64,000 nt of DNA from Congeria kusceri (GCA_027627225.1 JAPFQT010000151.1:1-64000); one strand, 5' to 3'. Shown: positions 11,771 through 23,229, numbered from the stretch's first letter. Numbers and translations are program-made. The notes: a model not told the origin generated them from the letters alone.

Positions 11771-13716
11771 ATGGGGTTCATAACCAAGCAAAAGAAAAAG
11801 TTGCTCAATGTTGGTTTTTAAACGAGGTGGGACTAGTCCGGTGAAGGGGAAAAAACATAATTATGAAAGAAGGTCAAATTCCAACACAACCTATGTAAGG
11901 TTAGAAAGGTCATCCTTTGAAGCACGGGTAGCTTACAATGACAAGGTTCTTACTTTTCGGGATGTAGACGGCTCTCAAACCCCAGCTAAGCCCTTGCGTC
12001 CGAGAGCGAACAAGATTCGCTATGTAGACCTGTTACGGGTTCCTGCTCCATCAAAAGTCCATCCCGACTTACTTACGAACAAGGTCTATGTCCCCGCCCT
12101 ACTCCAGTCTATGATGTCCTCTGAAAATAGAAAGCATAGGTTAAGAAGTGATAAATGTAGGGGCGACTTGGTAATTGACGGCAGTGCTTCCATAAAGTGG
12201 GGCTTAGGCTGGGAGGAAAGGTTAAAATGTACAAGATGCAGATATGTAGGCAAGCATTATAAGCTTTACAATGAGGTTCCATCAAGTACCAGGGGCAGAA
12301 AGGCAGCTCAGATCAATGTAGGCTTCCAAATAGGTGTTGCAAGTACTTCTACTGGGAACACAGGTTCCCGCAGAATTCTCAACACAACCAATATCATTGC
12401 TCCCTCTCCACTTGCTATGCAAAAACAAGCAAATAAGGTCAATACTGCCCTTAAATCCCTAAATGAGAGAAGCATGTACCAGATTAGAGAAAACTTAGTT
12501 GCTGAAAATGCCAAAATTGGTCAAAAAGATCCCTCTAAGGTAAATGTTGAAGGGGGACACTTGCTACAACAATCCAATTTTTAACTCTGACGCGACACCC
12601 TTTCAAGCCGGAACTATTGCCATAAGCACTATGTGTGAAAACAATACCAGAAACAAGCAAATTGTAGGGGTACAAGTAGCAAATAAACTATGCAGGACTG
12701 CATCAATGCTTAGGAATAAGGGTAAACCTGTTCAGTGCCCCAATCATAGGGGGCATTGTTCTGCAAATGTTTCAGAGAGGGAACCAATAGGTGATGAAGG
12801 CAAATGGAATAGGTTGTTAGGTGACCAGATCTCTAAGGACATCAAAATAGCAAATTTCACTTGTGATTGGGACAGTAGGGCATTCCAAGGTGTTCGTAAC
12901 TCTCACGGTCACAATGTGGGTCATCTTAAGGATCTGAGGCACCTAGGCAACTCGCTGAAGCGCGAGCTCAACAAAGCGCCTTTCTCAAAGGGCATGCTCA
13001 AGGGTCATTCCAAGTCTAATATCAGGAGTCGGTTCGCTCTCTCGGTCAAAGCTAGGTGTATGGCTGAGCTTAAAGCTGCCCACAATAAACACCAGGGTGA
13101 CATCAAGGTTCTAAAGAAGGTCATGGTTGATGTAATCGCAACCATTGTTCTATGCTTCAGTGGTTACTGCGGTACTCATTGTGCAAAGTACAGTTATGTC
13201 TGTGCTGGTACAAATAGGCAAGCTAAGAATTTCATGCCAGACAATGTCAAGGTTAAAATGGTTGACAGTGACAAATGCATTGAAATGGTTTTAGGTCCAG
13301 CTGCTCTTGACGCTACCAAACTTTTAACCACAACCCAAAAAAGTGAAGCAGTAAACAGGTCGTACCAAGCTGTCAATCCTAAAACTGTGACTTTCTCACG
13401 CAACTGTGTAGGTCGAATTCACGGGCAGGTTCACAAATTAAACAATGGCTATGCTGACTCTGTAATTGCAAAAACCACTGAACTAAATGCTAACCTTACC
13501 CAGGGGTCAAAGATTATTAAGCAGATAGCATATGAGGACCGCAACGACCTTAACCGAAAGCAAACATCCGCTACCAACAAAGCACGAGCTTTACGTGCCA
13601 GGACGCGGAATTATCGATACAAACTGCATGAGGAATTACACTACGGCAAGGGCATGAGTGACCCCAAACCTGATTATGACAGTCTTCCACACCTTAAGCA
13701 TCATAAATATGCTTAG
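11771..13716 (+). pseudogene. Mutator-like transposase, unit 4, two frameshifts
   Basis: The unit 4 copy of the transposase. It has an extra T in the run at 11815-11819, just after codon 15, and an extra G in the run at 12552-12556, just before the first catalytic Asp block. The longest open pieces are 258 and 390 codons. Both changes lie in homopolymers. Confidence 0.85.
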
Positions 13717-13892
13717 TTGATTGTGTACCTGATAATAAATTGTTATTATTACCTGTTTTGGCATAAGAGACCTCTAACAAGTGGCCCTCGCGTCAGCATC
13801 AGGCGTTCCTCTACCTGAAAAAGGCAAAAATACCCAATAGAAATAGATATAAAATGAAAAAAAACATGCATTTATGTATTTTAAGTGTATTT

Positions 13893-14324
13893 CTATGAAT
13901 AAAAGGAAGTGATAAAGCTTGTTGTATTCATGTTTTTACCAAATATGCAGGCTGGCTCAGTTCCATGCCCGCTGCACTGTCCGAACTGTAAACATGTCCG
14001 CCGTTCCATGTTGGTGGAATGGGGCTCTATGTTTAAATGTTCAGGCTTAACACACAAGCGATTGTTGCATAAGTGGCTCACAGAGTCCCTGGCGTTCAAT
14101 TCTGACTTCATGTAGCACATTAACGCTACACGGTGAACCAAGTATGTCTCTGATTTTATGTCCGAAGGCAATTTAGCCCTCATTCGGCCATAATAGGGTA
14201 AGGAACTATTTGAAATACAACCATTCCAGATCAAACAATCTGAATAGATGCATTTAATGCACTTATTTTCTACTCTTTTGCTCAGAAATGACCAAAAATC
14301 TGCTTTCTCATCCATATTTTGCAC
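13893..14324 (-). CDS. His-Cys box endonuclease, unit 4
   Basis: An intact 143-residue copy, identical in protein sequence to units 1-3, although the neighbouring transposase has two frameshifts. Confidence 0.85.
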   Translation of the reverse strand: MQNMDEKADFWSFLSKRVENKCIKCIYSDCLIWNGCISNSSLPYYGRMRAKLPSDIKSETYLVHRVALMCYMKSELNARDSVSHLCNNRLCVKPEHLNIEPHSTNMERRTCLQFGQCSGHGTEPACIFGKNMNTTSFITSFYS

Positions 14325-14599
14325 TTGCAGACGATATTTTATTTTAACCCAAAGTCAGTTTAGGTCACAATATACTAAAAGATTTCCTTAACAAATTCAA
14401 TGTAAAAGCAATAAATTCAACAAAAAATAAACTCAACATTTTGCGCGTAGAGACCCTCATAACCATACCTTTTCTTAAACAGCATTCCGAGCCGAATTGA
14501 TTTAGACAATAAAAAAGATAGGTCATGTGATATGTAAGAAAGAACTCGACGCGAATCAAAGTTCACTGTTTTACGGCCATCTTTTTACCGGCTACTCTC

Positions 14600-14623
14600 C
14601 AGTTGAAGGTATACTGCCAACTG
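14600..14623. other. 24-bp interrupted palindrome, unit 4
   Basis: The same palindrome, unchanged. Confidence 0.6.
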
Positions 14624-15551
14624 TCAAAGTCTCGTCATGTAGTCTCCAACCTTCAAGCAAAACAGTGAATTTTTAGTACACAACAATGTTTTTCCTACCA
14701 CACGTACAAAGAAATATTCAAAAATAAAGTCATGGCAAGTGACTATACAGAAAATTGTGTCTTCAAATAAATGGTGTTGATTTATTTAGAGAGTATAGCA
14801 TTGCACACCTGAAATATTTAGTATACTGTAACCTATAAGAGAAATTTGTTCTCATTAAAATTAGTTTTTCTTGCATATAATTATCTTCCCATGCATATTG
14901 CACCAATATATTAAGTTTGGCTTGTATATCTGTCCATTTGGCCATTTTATTTCATATTTTCAAACACAGGTGATTTTGGTCGGAAGCCGGTGATTTCAAG
15001 CGTCTTGAAGCTTAAATGTCCCTCTAACAATTAAAGCTGATATTTGCAATATTTGTGACAAAATACCCAAACAAACCAAACAAACATGTATGGGGGACTT
15101 ATGTGGGGTGAGGAGAGAATGACTTTGTTAGATATTTTTACTCTAAGCCATTTTGATAATGTATTTTTTGTGTATTTTTTTTAAAAAATCACCCCAAAAA
15201 TGTAAATTTAATAGAAAAAAAATTCCAATTTCATCCAAGACAATTAACAAATTAGTCAAAATGGGAGATCAAAGATACTTTGAAGTGTAGAAATCAATCA
15301 GCTTCCAGTAATTGCTTGTTTCAAACCAATAAAGTGTAAAATCTTTAAAGCACCTTGCTTGTCGCAGCCTCTTTAATTACAGGCCACCAATTATATATTC
15401 TAGTATATAATGTCATGAGTGCCTTTAAACTGCAGCAGGTGGTCAATTTGCATTGCCTGCTCACATTTAGAGGTTTAAGGGAATACAAAATTGCATATTT
15501 TGGGCACAAAATAAGTACTTTGACTTTTTTTAAGGTGGCAATCTGGTCAAA

Positions 15552-17521
15552 ATGGGGTTCATAACCAAGCAAAAGAAAAAGTTGCTCAATGTTGGGCTCA
15601 ATGTTGGTTTTAAACGAGGTGGGACTAGTCCAGTGAAGGGGAAAAAACATAATTATGAAAGAAGGTCAAATTCCAACACAACCTATGTAAGGTTAGAAAG
15701 GTCATCCTTTGAAGCACGGGTAGCTTACAATGACAAGGTTCTTACTTTTCGGGATGTAGACGGCTCTCAAACCCCAGCTAAGCCCTTGCGTCCGAGAGCG
15801 AACAAGATTCGCTATGTAGACCTGTTACGGGTTCCTGCTCCATCAAAAGTCCATCCCGACTTACTTACGAACAAGGTCTATGTCCCGCCCTACTCCAGTC
15901 TATGATGTCCTCTGAAAATAGAAAGCATAGGTTAAGAAGTGATAAATGTAGGGGCGACTTGGTAATTGACGGCAGTGCTTCCATAAAGTGGGGCTTAGGC
16001 TGGGAGGAAAGGTTAAAATGTACAAGATGCAGATATGTAGGCAAGCATTATAAGCTTTACAATGAGGTTCCATCAAGTACCAGGGGCAGAAAGGCAGCTC
16101 AGATCAATGTAGGCTTCCAAATAGGTGTTGCGAGTACTTCTATTGGGAACACAGGTTCCCGCAGAATTCTCAACACAACCAATATCATTGCTCCCTCTCC
16201 ACTTGCTATGCAAAAACAAGCAAATAAGGTCAATACTGCCCTTAAATCCCTAAATGAGAGAAGCATGTACCAGATTAGAGAAAACTTAGTTGCTGAAAAT
16301 GCCAAAATTGGTCAAAAAGATCCCTCTAAGGTAAATGTTGAAGGGGACACTTGCTACAACAATCCAATTTTTAACTCTGACGCGACACCCTTTCAAGCCG
16401 GAACTATTGCCATAAGCACTATGTGTGAAAACAATACCAGAAACAAGCAAATTGTAGGGGTACAAGTAGCAAATAAACTATGCAGGACTGCATCAATGCT
16501 TAGGAATAAGGGTAAACCTGTTCAGTGCCCCAATCATAGGGGGCATTGTTCTGCAAATGTTTCAGAGAGGGAACCAATAGGTGATGAAGGCAAATGGAAT
16601 AGGTTGTTAGGTGACCAGATCTCTAAGGACATCAAAATAGCAAATTTCACTTGTGATGGGGACAGTAGGGCATTCCAAGGTGTTCGTAACTCTCACGGTC
16701 ACAATGTGGGTCATCTTAAGGATCTGAGGCACCTAGGCAACTCGCTGAAGCGCGAGCTCAACAAAGCGCCTTTCTCAAAGGGCATGCTCAAGGGTCATTC
16801 CAAGTCTAATATCAGGAGTCGGTTCGCTCTCTCGGTCAAAGCTAGGTGTATGGCTGAGCTTAAAGCTGCCCACAATAAACACCAGGGTGACATCAAGGTT
16901 CTAAAGAAGGTCATGGTTGATGTAATCGCAACCATTGTTCTATGCTTCAGTGGTTACTGCGGTACTCATTGTGCAAAGTACAGTTATGTCTGTGCTGGTA
17001 CAAATAGGCAAGCTAAGAATTTCATGCCAGACAATGTCAAGGTTAAAATGGTTGACAGTGACCAACAAGTCCTTAAAAAATGCATTGAAATGGTTTTAGG
17101 TCCAGCTGCTCTTGACGCTACCAAACTTTTAACCACAACCCAAAAAAGTGAAGCAGTAAACAGGTCGTACCAAGCTGTCAATCCTAAAACTGTGACTTTC
17201 TCACGCAACTGTGTAGGTCGAATTCACGGGCAGGTTCACAAATTAAACAATGGCTATGCTGACTCTGTAATTGCAAAAACCACTGAACTAAATGCTAACC
17301 TTACCCAGGGGTCAAAGATTATTAAGCAGATAGCATATGAGGACCGCAACGACCTTAACCGAAAGCAAACATCCGCTACCAACAAAGCACGAGCTTTACG
17401 TGCCAGGACGCGGAATTATCGATACAAACTGCATGAGGAATTACACTACGGCAAGGGCATGAGTGACCCCAAACCTGATTATGACAGTCTTCCACACCTT
17501 AAGCATCATAAATATGCTTAG
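15552..17521 (+). pseudogene. Mutator-like transposase, unit 5, B-lineage frameshift
   Basis: One C is missing in TGTCCCGCCC at 15881-15890, ending the first frame after 117 codons. The second frame (539 codons) starts at the ATG at 15902, which overlaps the first stop as ATGA, so a two-protein arrangement is conceivable. The second part contains the CxxC pair and the whole catalytic core. It reads CDGDS at the second Asp block, closer to the family than the CDWDS of units 1-4. It also has five extra residues (QQVLK) before the CIEM motif, and a 4-residue LNVG duplication near the N-terminus. Confidence 0.8.
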
Positions 17522-17697
17522 TTGATTGTGTACCTGATAATAAATTGTTATTATTACCTGTTTTGGCATAAGAGACCTCTAACAAGTGGCCCTCGCGTCA
17601 GCATCAGGCGTTCCTCTACCTGAAAAAGGCAAAAATAGCCAATAGAAATAGATATAAAATGAAAAAAAACATGCATTTATGTATTTTAAGTGTATTT

Positions 17698-18129
17698 CTA
17701 TGAATAAAAGGAAGTGATAAAGCTTGTTGTACTCATGTTTTTACCAAATATGCAGGCTGGCTCAGTTCCATGCCCGCTGCACTGTCCGAACTGTAAACAT
17801 GTCCGCCGTTCCATGTTGGTGGAATGGGGCTCTATGTTTAAATGTTCAGGCTTAACACACAAGCTATTGTTGCATAAGTGGCTCACAGAGTCCCTGGCGT
17901 TCAATTCTGACTTCATGTAGCACATTAACGCTACACGGTGAACCAAGTATGTCTCTGATTTTATGTCCGAAGGCAATTTAGCCCTCATTCGGCCATAATA
18001 GGGTAAGGAACTATTTGAAATACAACCATTCCAGATCAAACAATCTGAATTGATGCATTTAATGCACTTATTTTCTACTCTTTTGCTCAGAAATGACCAA
18101 AAATCTGCTTTCTCATCCATATTTTGCAC
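17698..18129 (-). CDS. His-Cys box endonuclease, unit 5 (B variant)
   Basis: An intact 143-residue copy with three substitutions against the A lineage: Y27N, R89S and N133S. R89S falls inside the zinc loop between C86 and C91 but touches no metal ligand or catalytic residue. Confidence 0.85.
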   Translation of the reverse strand: MQNMDEKADFWSFLSKRVENKCIKCINSDCLIWNGCISNSSLPYYGRMRAKLPSDIKSETYLVHRVALMCYMKSELNARDSVSHLCNNSLCVKPEHLNIEPHSTNMERRTCLQFGQCSGHGTEPACIFGKNMSTTSFITSFYS

Positions 18130-18404
18130 TTGCAGACGATATTTTATTTTAACCCAAAGTCAGTTTAGGTCACAATATACTAAAAGATTTCCTTAACAAA
18201 TTCAATGTAAAAGCAATAAATTCAACAAAAAATAAACTCAACATTTTGCGCGTAGAGACCCTCATAACCATACCTTTTCTTAAAGAGCATTCCGAGCCGA
18301 ATTGATTTAGACAATAAAAAAGATAGGTCATGTGATATGTAAGAAAGAACTCGACGCGAATCAAAGTTCACTGTTTTACGGCCATCTTTTTACCGGCTAC
18401 TCTC

Positions 18405-18428
18405 CAGTTGAAGGTATACTGCCAACTG
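18405..18428. other. 24-bp interrupted palindrome, unit 5
   Basis: The palindrome is unchanged in the B lineage, while the outer right arm has an A-to-G change that shortens it to 10 bp. Confidence 0.6.
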
Positions 18429-19356
18429 TCAAAGTCTCGTCATGTAGTCTCCAACCTTCAAGCGAAACAGTGAATTTTTAGTACACAACAATGTTTTTCC
18501 TACCACACGTACAAAGAAATATTCAAAAATAAAGTCATGGCAAGTGACTATACAGAAAATTGTGTCTTCAAATAAATGGTGTTGATTTATTTAGAGAGTA
18601 TAGCATTGCACACCTGAAATATTTAATATACTGTAACCTATAAGAGAAATTTGTTCTCATTAAAATTAGTTTTTCTTGCATATAATTATCTTCCCATGCA
18701 TATTGCACCAATATATTAAGTTTGGCTTGTATATCTGTCCATTTGGCCATTTTATTTCATATTTTCAAACACAGGTGATTTTGGTCGGAAGCCGGTGATT
18801 TCAAGCGTCTTGAAGCTTAAATGTCCCTCTAACAATTAAAGCTGATATTTGCAATATTTGTGACAAAATACCCAAACAAACCAAACAAACATGTATGGGG
18901 GGCTTATGTGGGGTGAGGAGAGAATGACTTTGTTAGATATTTTTACTCTAAGCCATTTTGATAATGTATTTTTTGTGTATTTTAAAAAAAAAATCACCCC
19001 AAAAATGTAAATTTAATAGAAAAAAAATTCCAATTTCATCCAATACAATTAACAAATTAGTCAAAATGGGAGATCAAAGATACTTTGAAGTGTAGAAATC
19101 AATCAGCTTCCAGTAATTGCTTGTTTCAAACCAATAAAGTGTAAAATCTTTAAAGCACCTTGTTTGTCGCAGCCTCTTTAATTACAGGCCACCAATTATA
19201 TATTCTAGTATATAACGTCATGAGTGCCTTTAAACTGCAGCAGGTGGTCAATTTGCATTGCCTGCTCACATTTAGAGGTTTAAGGGAATACAAAATTGCA
19301 TATTTTGGGCACAAAATAAGTACTTTGACTTTTTTTAAGGTGGCAATCTGGTCAAA

Positions 19357-21314
19357 ATGGGGTTCATAACCAAGCAAAAGAAAAAGTTGCTCAATGTTGG
19401 TTTTAAACGAGGTGGGACTAGTCCAGTGAAGGGGAAAAAACATAATTATGAAAGAAGGTCAAATTCCAACACAACCTATGTAAGGTTAGAAAGGTCATCC
19501 TTTGAAGCACGGGTAGCTTACAATGACAAGGTTCTTACTTTTCGGGATGTAGACGGCTCTCAAACCCCAGCTAAGCCCTTGCGTCCGAGAGCGAACAAGA
19601 TTCGCTATGTAGACCTGTTACGGGTTCCTGCTCCATCAAAAGTCCATCCCGACTTACTTACGAACAAGGTCTATGTCCCGCCCTACTCCAGTCTATGATG
19701 TCCTCTGAAAATAGAAAGCATAGGTTAAGAAGTGATAAATGTAGGGGCGACTTGGTAATTGACGGCAGTGCTTCCATAAAGTGGGGCTTAGGCTGGGAGG
19801 AAAGGTTAAAATGTACAAGATGCAGATATGTAGGCAAGCATTATAAGCTTTACAATGAGGTTCCATCAAGTACCAGGGGCAGAAAGGCAGCTCAGATCAA
19901 TGTAGGCTTCCAAATAGGTGTTGCGAGTACTTCTATTGGGAACACAGGTTCCCGCAGAATTCTCAACACAACCAATATCATTGCTCCCTCTCCACTTGCT
20001 ATGCAAAAACAAGCAAATAAGGTCAATACTGCCCTTAAATCCCTAAATGAGAGAAGCATGTACCAGATTAGAGAAAACTTAGTTGCTGAAAATGCCAAAA
20101 TTGGTCAAAAAGATCCCTCTAAGGTAAATGTTGAAGGGGACACTTGCTACAACAATCCAATTTTTAACTCTGACGCGACACCCTTTCAAGCCGGAACTAT
20201 TGCCATAAGCACTATGTGTGAAAACAATACCAGAAACAAGCAAATTGTAGGGGTACAAGTAGCAAATAAACTATGCAGGACTGCATCAATGCTTAGGAAT
20301 AAGGGTAAACCTGTTCAGTGCCCCAATCATAGGGGGCATTGTTCTGCAAATGTTTCAGAGAGGGAACCAATAGGTGATGAAGGCAAATGGAATAGGTTGT
20401 TAGGTGACCAGATCTCTAAGGACATCAAAATAGCAAATTTCACTTGTGATGGGGACAGTAGGGCATTCCAAGGTGTTCGTAACTCTCACGGTCACAATGT
20501 GGGTCATCTTAAGGATCTGAGGCACCTAGGCAACTCGCTGAAGCGCGAGCTCAACAAAGCGCCTTTCTCAAAGGGCATGCTCAAGGGTCATTCCAAGTCT
20601 AATATCAGGAGTCGGTTCGCTCTCTCGGTCAAAGCTAGGTGTATGGCTGAGCTTAAAGCTGCCCACAATAAACACCAGGGTGACATCAAGGTTCTAAAGA
20701 AGGTCATGGTTGATGTAATCGCAACCATTGTTCTATGCTTCAGTGGTTACTGCGGTACTCATTGTGCAAAGTACAGTTATGTCTGTGCTGGTACAAATAG
20801 GCAAGCTAAGAATTTCATGCCAGACAATGTCAAGGTTAAAATGGTTGACAGTGACCAACAAGTCCTTAAAAAATGCATTGAAATGGTTTTAGGTCCAGCT
20901 GCTCTTGACGCTACCAAACTTTTAACCACAACCCAAAAAAGTGAAGCAGTAAACAGGTCGTACCAAGCTGTCAATCCTAAAACTGTGACTTTCTCACGCA
21001 ACTGTGTAGGTCGAATTCACGGGCAGGTTCACAAATTAAACAATGGCTATGCTGACTCTGTAATTGCAAAAACCACTGAACTAAATGCTAACCTTACCCA
21101 GGGGTCAAAGATTATTAAGCAGATAGCATATGAGGACCGCAACGACCTTAACCGAAAGCAAACATCCGCTACCAACAAAGCACGAGCTTTACGTGCCAGG
21201 ACGCGGAATTATCGATACAAACTGCATGAGGAATTACACTACGGCAAGGGCATGAGTGACCCCAAACCTGATTATGACAGTCTTCCACACCTTAAGCATC
21301 ATAAATATGCTTAG
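19357..21314 (+). pseudogene. Mutator-like transposase, unit 6, B-lineage frameshift
   Basis: The same missing C as unit 5 (at 19676-19683) splits it into a 113-codon N-terminal frame and a 539-codon frame from 19695, overlapping as ATGA. Sharing by two copies argues for inheritance rather than a random sequencing error. It has CDGDS at the second Asp block and the 15-bp insertion of the B lineage, but no LNVG duplication. Confidence 0.8.
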
Positions 21315-21490
21315 TTGATTGTGTACCTGATAATAAATTGTTATTATTACCTGTTTTGGCATAAGAGACCTCTAACAAGTGGCCCTCGCGTCAGCATCAG
21401 GCGTTCCTCTACCTGAAAAAGGCAAAAATAGCCAATAGAAATAGATATAAAATGAAAAAAAACATGCATTTATGTATTTTAAGTGTATTT

Positions 21491-21922
21491 CTATGAATAA
21501 AAGGAAGTGATAAAGCTTGTTGTACTCATGTTTTTACCAAATATGCAGGCTGGCTCAGTTCCATGCCCGCTGCACTGTCCGAACTGTAAACATGTCCGCC
21601 GTTCCATGTTGGTGGAATGGGGCTCTATGTTTAAATGTTCAGGCTTAACACACAAGCTATTGTTGCATAAGTGGCTCACAGAGTCCCTGGCGTTCAATTC
21701 TGACTTCATGTAGCACATTAACGCTACACGGTGAACCAAGTATGTCTCTGATTTTATGTCCGAAGGCAATTTAGCCCTCATTCGGCCATAATAGGGTAAG
21801 GAACTATTTGAAATACAACCATTCCAGATCAAACAATCTGAATTGATGCATTTAATGCACTTATTTTCTACTCTTTTGCTCAGAAATGACCAAAAATCTG
21901 CTTTCTCATCCATATTTTGCAC
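21491..21922 (-). CDS. His-Cys box endonuclease, unit 6 (B variant)
   Basis: An intact 143-residue copy identical to unit 5, complete although the unit is truncated about 500 bp further right. Confidence 0.85.
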   Translation of the reverse strand: MQNMDEKADFWSFLSKRVENKCIKCINSDCLIWNGCISNSSLPYYGRMRAKLPSDIKSETYLVHRVALMCYMKSELNARDSVSHLCNNSLCVKPEHLNIEPHSTNMERRTCLQFGQCSGHGTEPACIFGKNMSTTSFITSFYS

Positions 21923-22197
21923 TTGCAGACGATATTTTATTTTAACCCAAAGTCAGTTTAGGTCACAATATACTAAAAGATTTCCTTAACAAATTCAATG
22001 TAAAAGCAATAAATTCAACAAAAAATAAACTCAACATTTTGCGCGTAGAGACCCTCATAACCATACCTTTTCTTAAAGAGCATTCCGAGCCGAATTGATT
22101 TAGACAATAAAAAAGATAGGTCATGTGATATGTAAGAAAGAACTCGACGCGAATCAAAGTTCACTGTTTTACGGCCATCTTTTTACCGGCTACTCTC

Positions 22198-22221
22198 CAG
22201 TTGAAGGTATACTGCCAACTG
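22198..22221. other. 24-bp interrupted palindrome, unit 6
   Basis: The same as unit 5. The array ends 212 bp beyond this site. Confidence 0.6.
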
Positions 22222-22433
22222 TCAAAGTCTCGTCATGTAGTCTCCAACCTTCAAGCGAAACAGTGAATTTTTAGTACACAACAATGTTTTTCCTACCACA
22301 CGTACAAAGAAATATTCAAAAATAAAGTCATGGCAAGTGACTATACAGAAAATTGTGTCTTCAAATAAATGGTGTTGATTTATTTAGAGAGTATAGCATT
22401 GCACACCTGAAATATTTAGTATACTGTAACCTA

Positions 22434-22995
22434 CAGCATACCGCATTCTTTGTGCGTTTTAGTTTAAATAAGCTTGATTATATTTGTTTAATGAACACGT
22501 GTATAAAGAATACGTGTAATACATAATTATATTTCTTAACTATTTATAGTTGTACTACTATATTGTAATGTATGGAACAATGCATATACACGAATACAAT
22601 TGAATTAGGAAAAAAAGAATTATATTGTACTTTTTCTGTTAAAATTGGTAGTGATGAAAATGGGTGTTATAGACGTAAATAGCGATAATTTAAGCCATAA
22701 ATGATCATGATGATGACGTTTTATTATTACTACTATTATTATTATTATTATTGTTATCCGGATGATGAAATGATGCTGCTGCTGATGATGATTACGTTAT
22801 TTATGAACATAGAGTTAGCGATTAAAAATGTACACTTTTCATGGGTTTTCACGTATCCTTATTGGACGTAATGATCTTAATTTCACGCAACAGTAATGCT
22901 ACTGTTTTACAACCTAACAACAGCTTTATTGTGTACACGTATGCAATAGTACATTTTATTTTAAATCCGTAATTTTGTGTTCGAATTATAATATA
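22434..22995. other. Non-coding flank of the array with ATT/ATG microsatellite
   Basis: AT-rich unique sequence. An imperfect trinucleotide tract of ATT and ATG/CTG repeats spans about 22705-22792. No gene is seen. Confidence 0.7.
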
Positions 22996-23102
22996 AAGGT
23001 CGTTGCGATTGTTGCGGGCGCAAACATCCCCGAGTTGTCTCCTGTCGACATTGTTCGAGACATGAAGAGGCTGTGCGAAAAAGTTCACTCTACAAACCCG
23101 AG
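22996..23102 (+). other. Exon-like fragment ending at a GTAAGT donor
   Basis: Thirty-five clean codons containing AGANIPELSPVDIVRDM and ending in CCGAG|GTAAGT, a strong splice donor at 23103. The frame stays open for some distance upstream, with no clear acceptor. It may be the last readable exon of an old gene or of the adjacent decayed transposon. I do not recognise the family with confidence; the GAN-IP spacing vaguely recalls SGNH-type hydrolase fragments. Confidence 0.3.
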
Positions 23103-23229
23103 GTAAGTTATATAAACTTCTAAAATACCAAAGATGTCAAAATCAAAATTGTGTGTTATTATGGACAGAGAAATAGGGATTGTTAACGCATTCAATAATT
23201 GCCTCACAACTAGTAAAGTTTTAATATGC

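Larger units (their letters stand above)
11341..15121. repeat. Tandem array unit 4 (A lineage)
   Basis: A 3781-bp copy whose transposase frame is broken by two one-base insertions in homopolymers. Confidence 0.95.
15122..18926. repeat. Tandem array unit 5 (B lineage)
   Basis: A 3805-bp copy. With unit 6 it shares a 15-bp insertion (17063-17077), the loss of one C at about 15883-15890, and several substitutions absent from units 1-4. It alone carries a 12-bp tandem duplication at 15584-15607. Confidence 0.95.
18927..22433. repeat. Tandem array unit 6 (B lineage, right end truncated)
   Basis: The last copy, 3507 bp. Identity with the other units stops abruptly at 22433, in the AT-rich spacer, and unrelated DNA follows. 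Both genes lie inside the retained part. It shares the B-lineage markers with unit 5 but lacks the 12-bp duplication. Confidence 0.95.

Noticed and set aside
1..22433. CRISPR, prophage or bacterial operon explanation of the array
   Set aside because: Neighbouring spliced exons, SINEs and minisatellites show eukaryotic nuclear DNA; the units are 3.78 kb and protein-coding.
1..22433. Viral concatemer integrated in the genome
   Set aside because: No capsid, polymerase or replication protein is present. The two genes are a DDE transposase and a homing-type nuclease.
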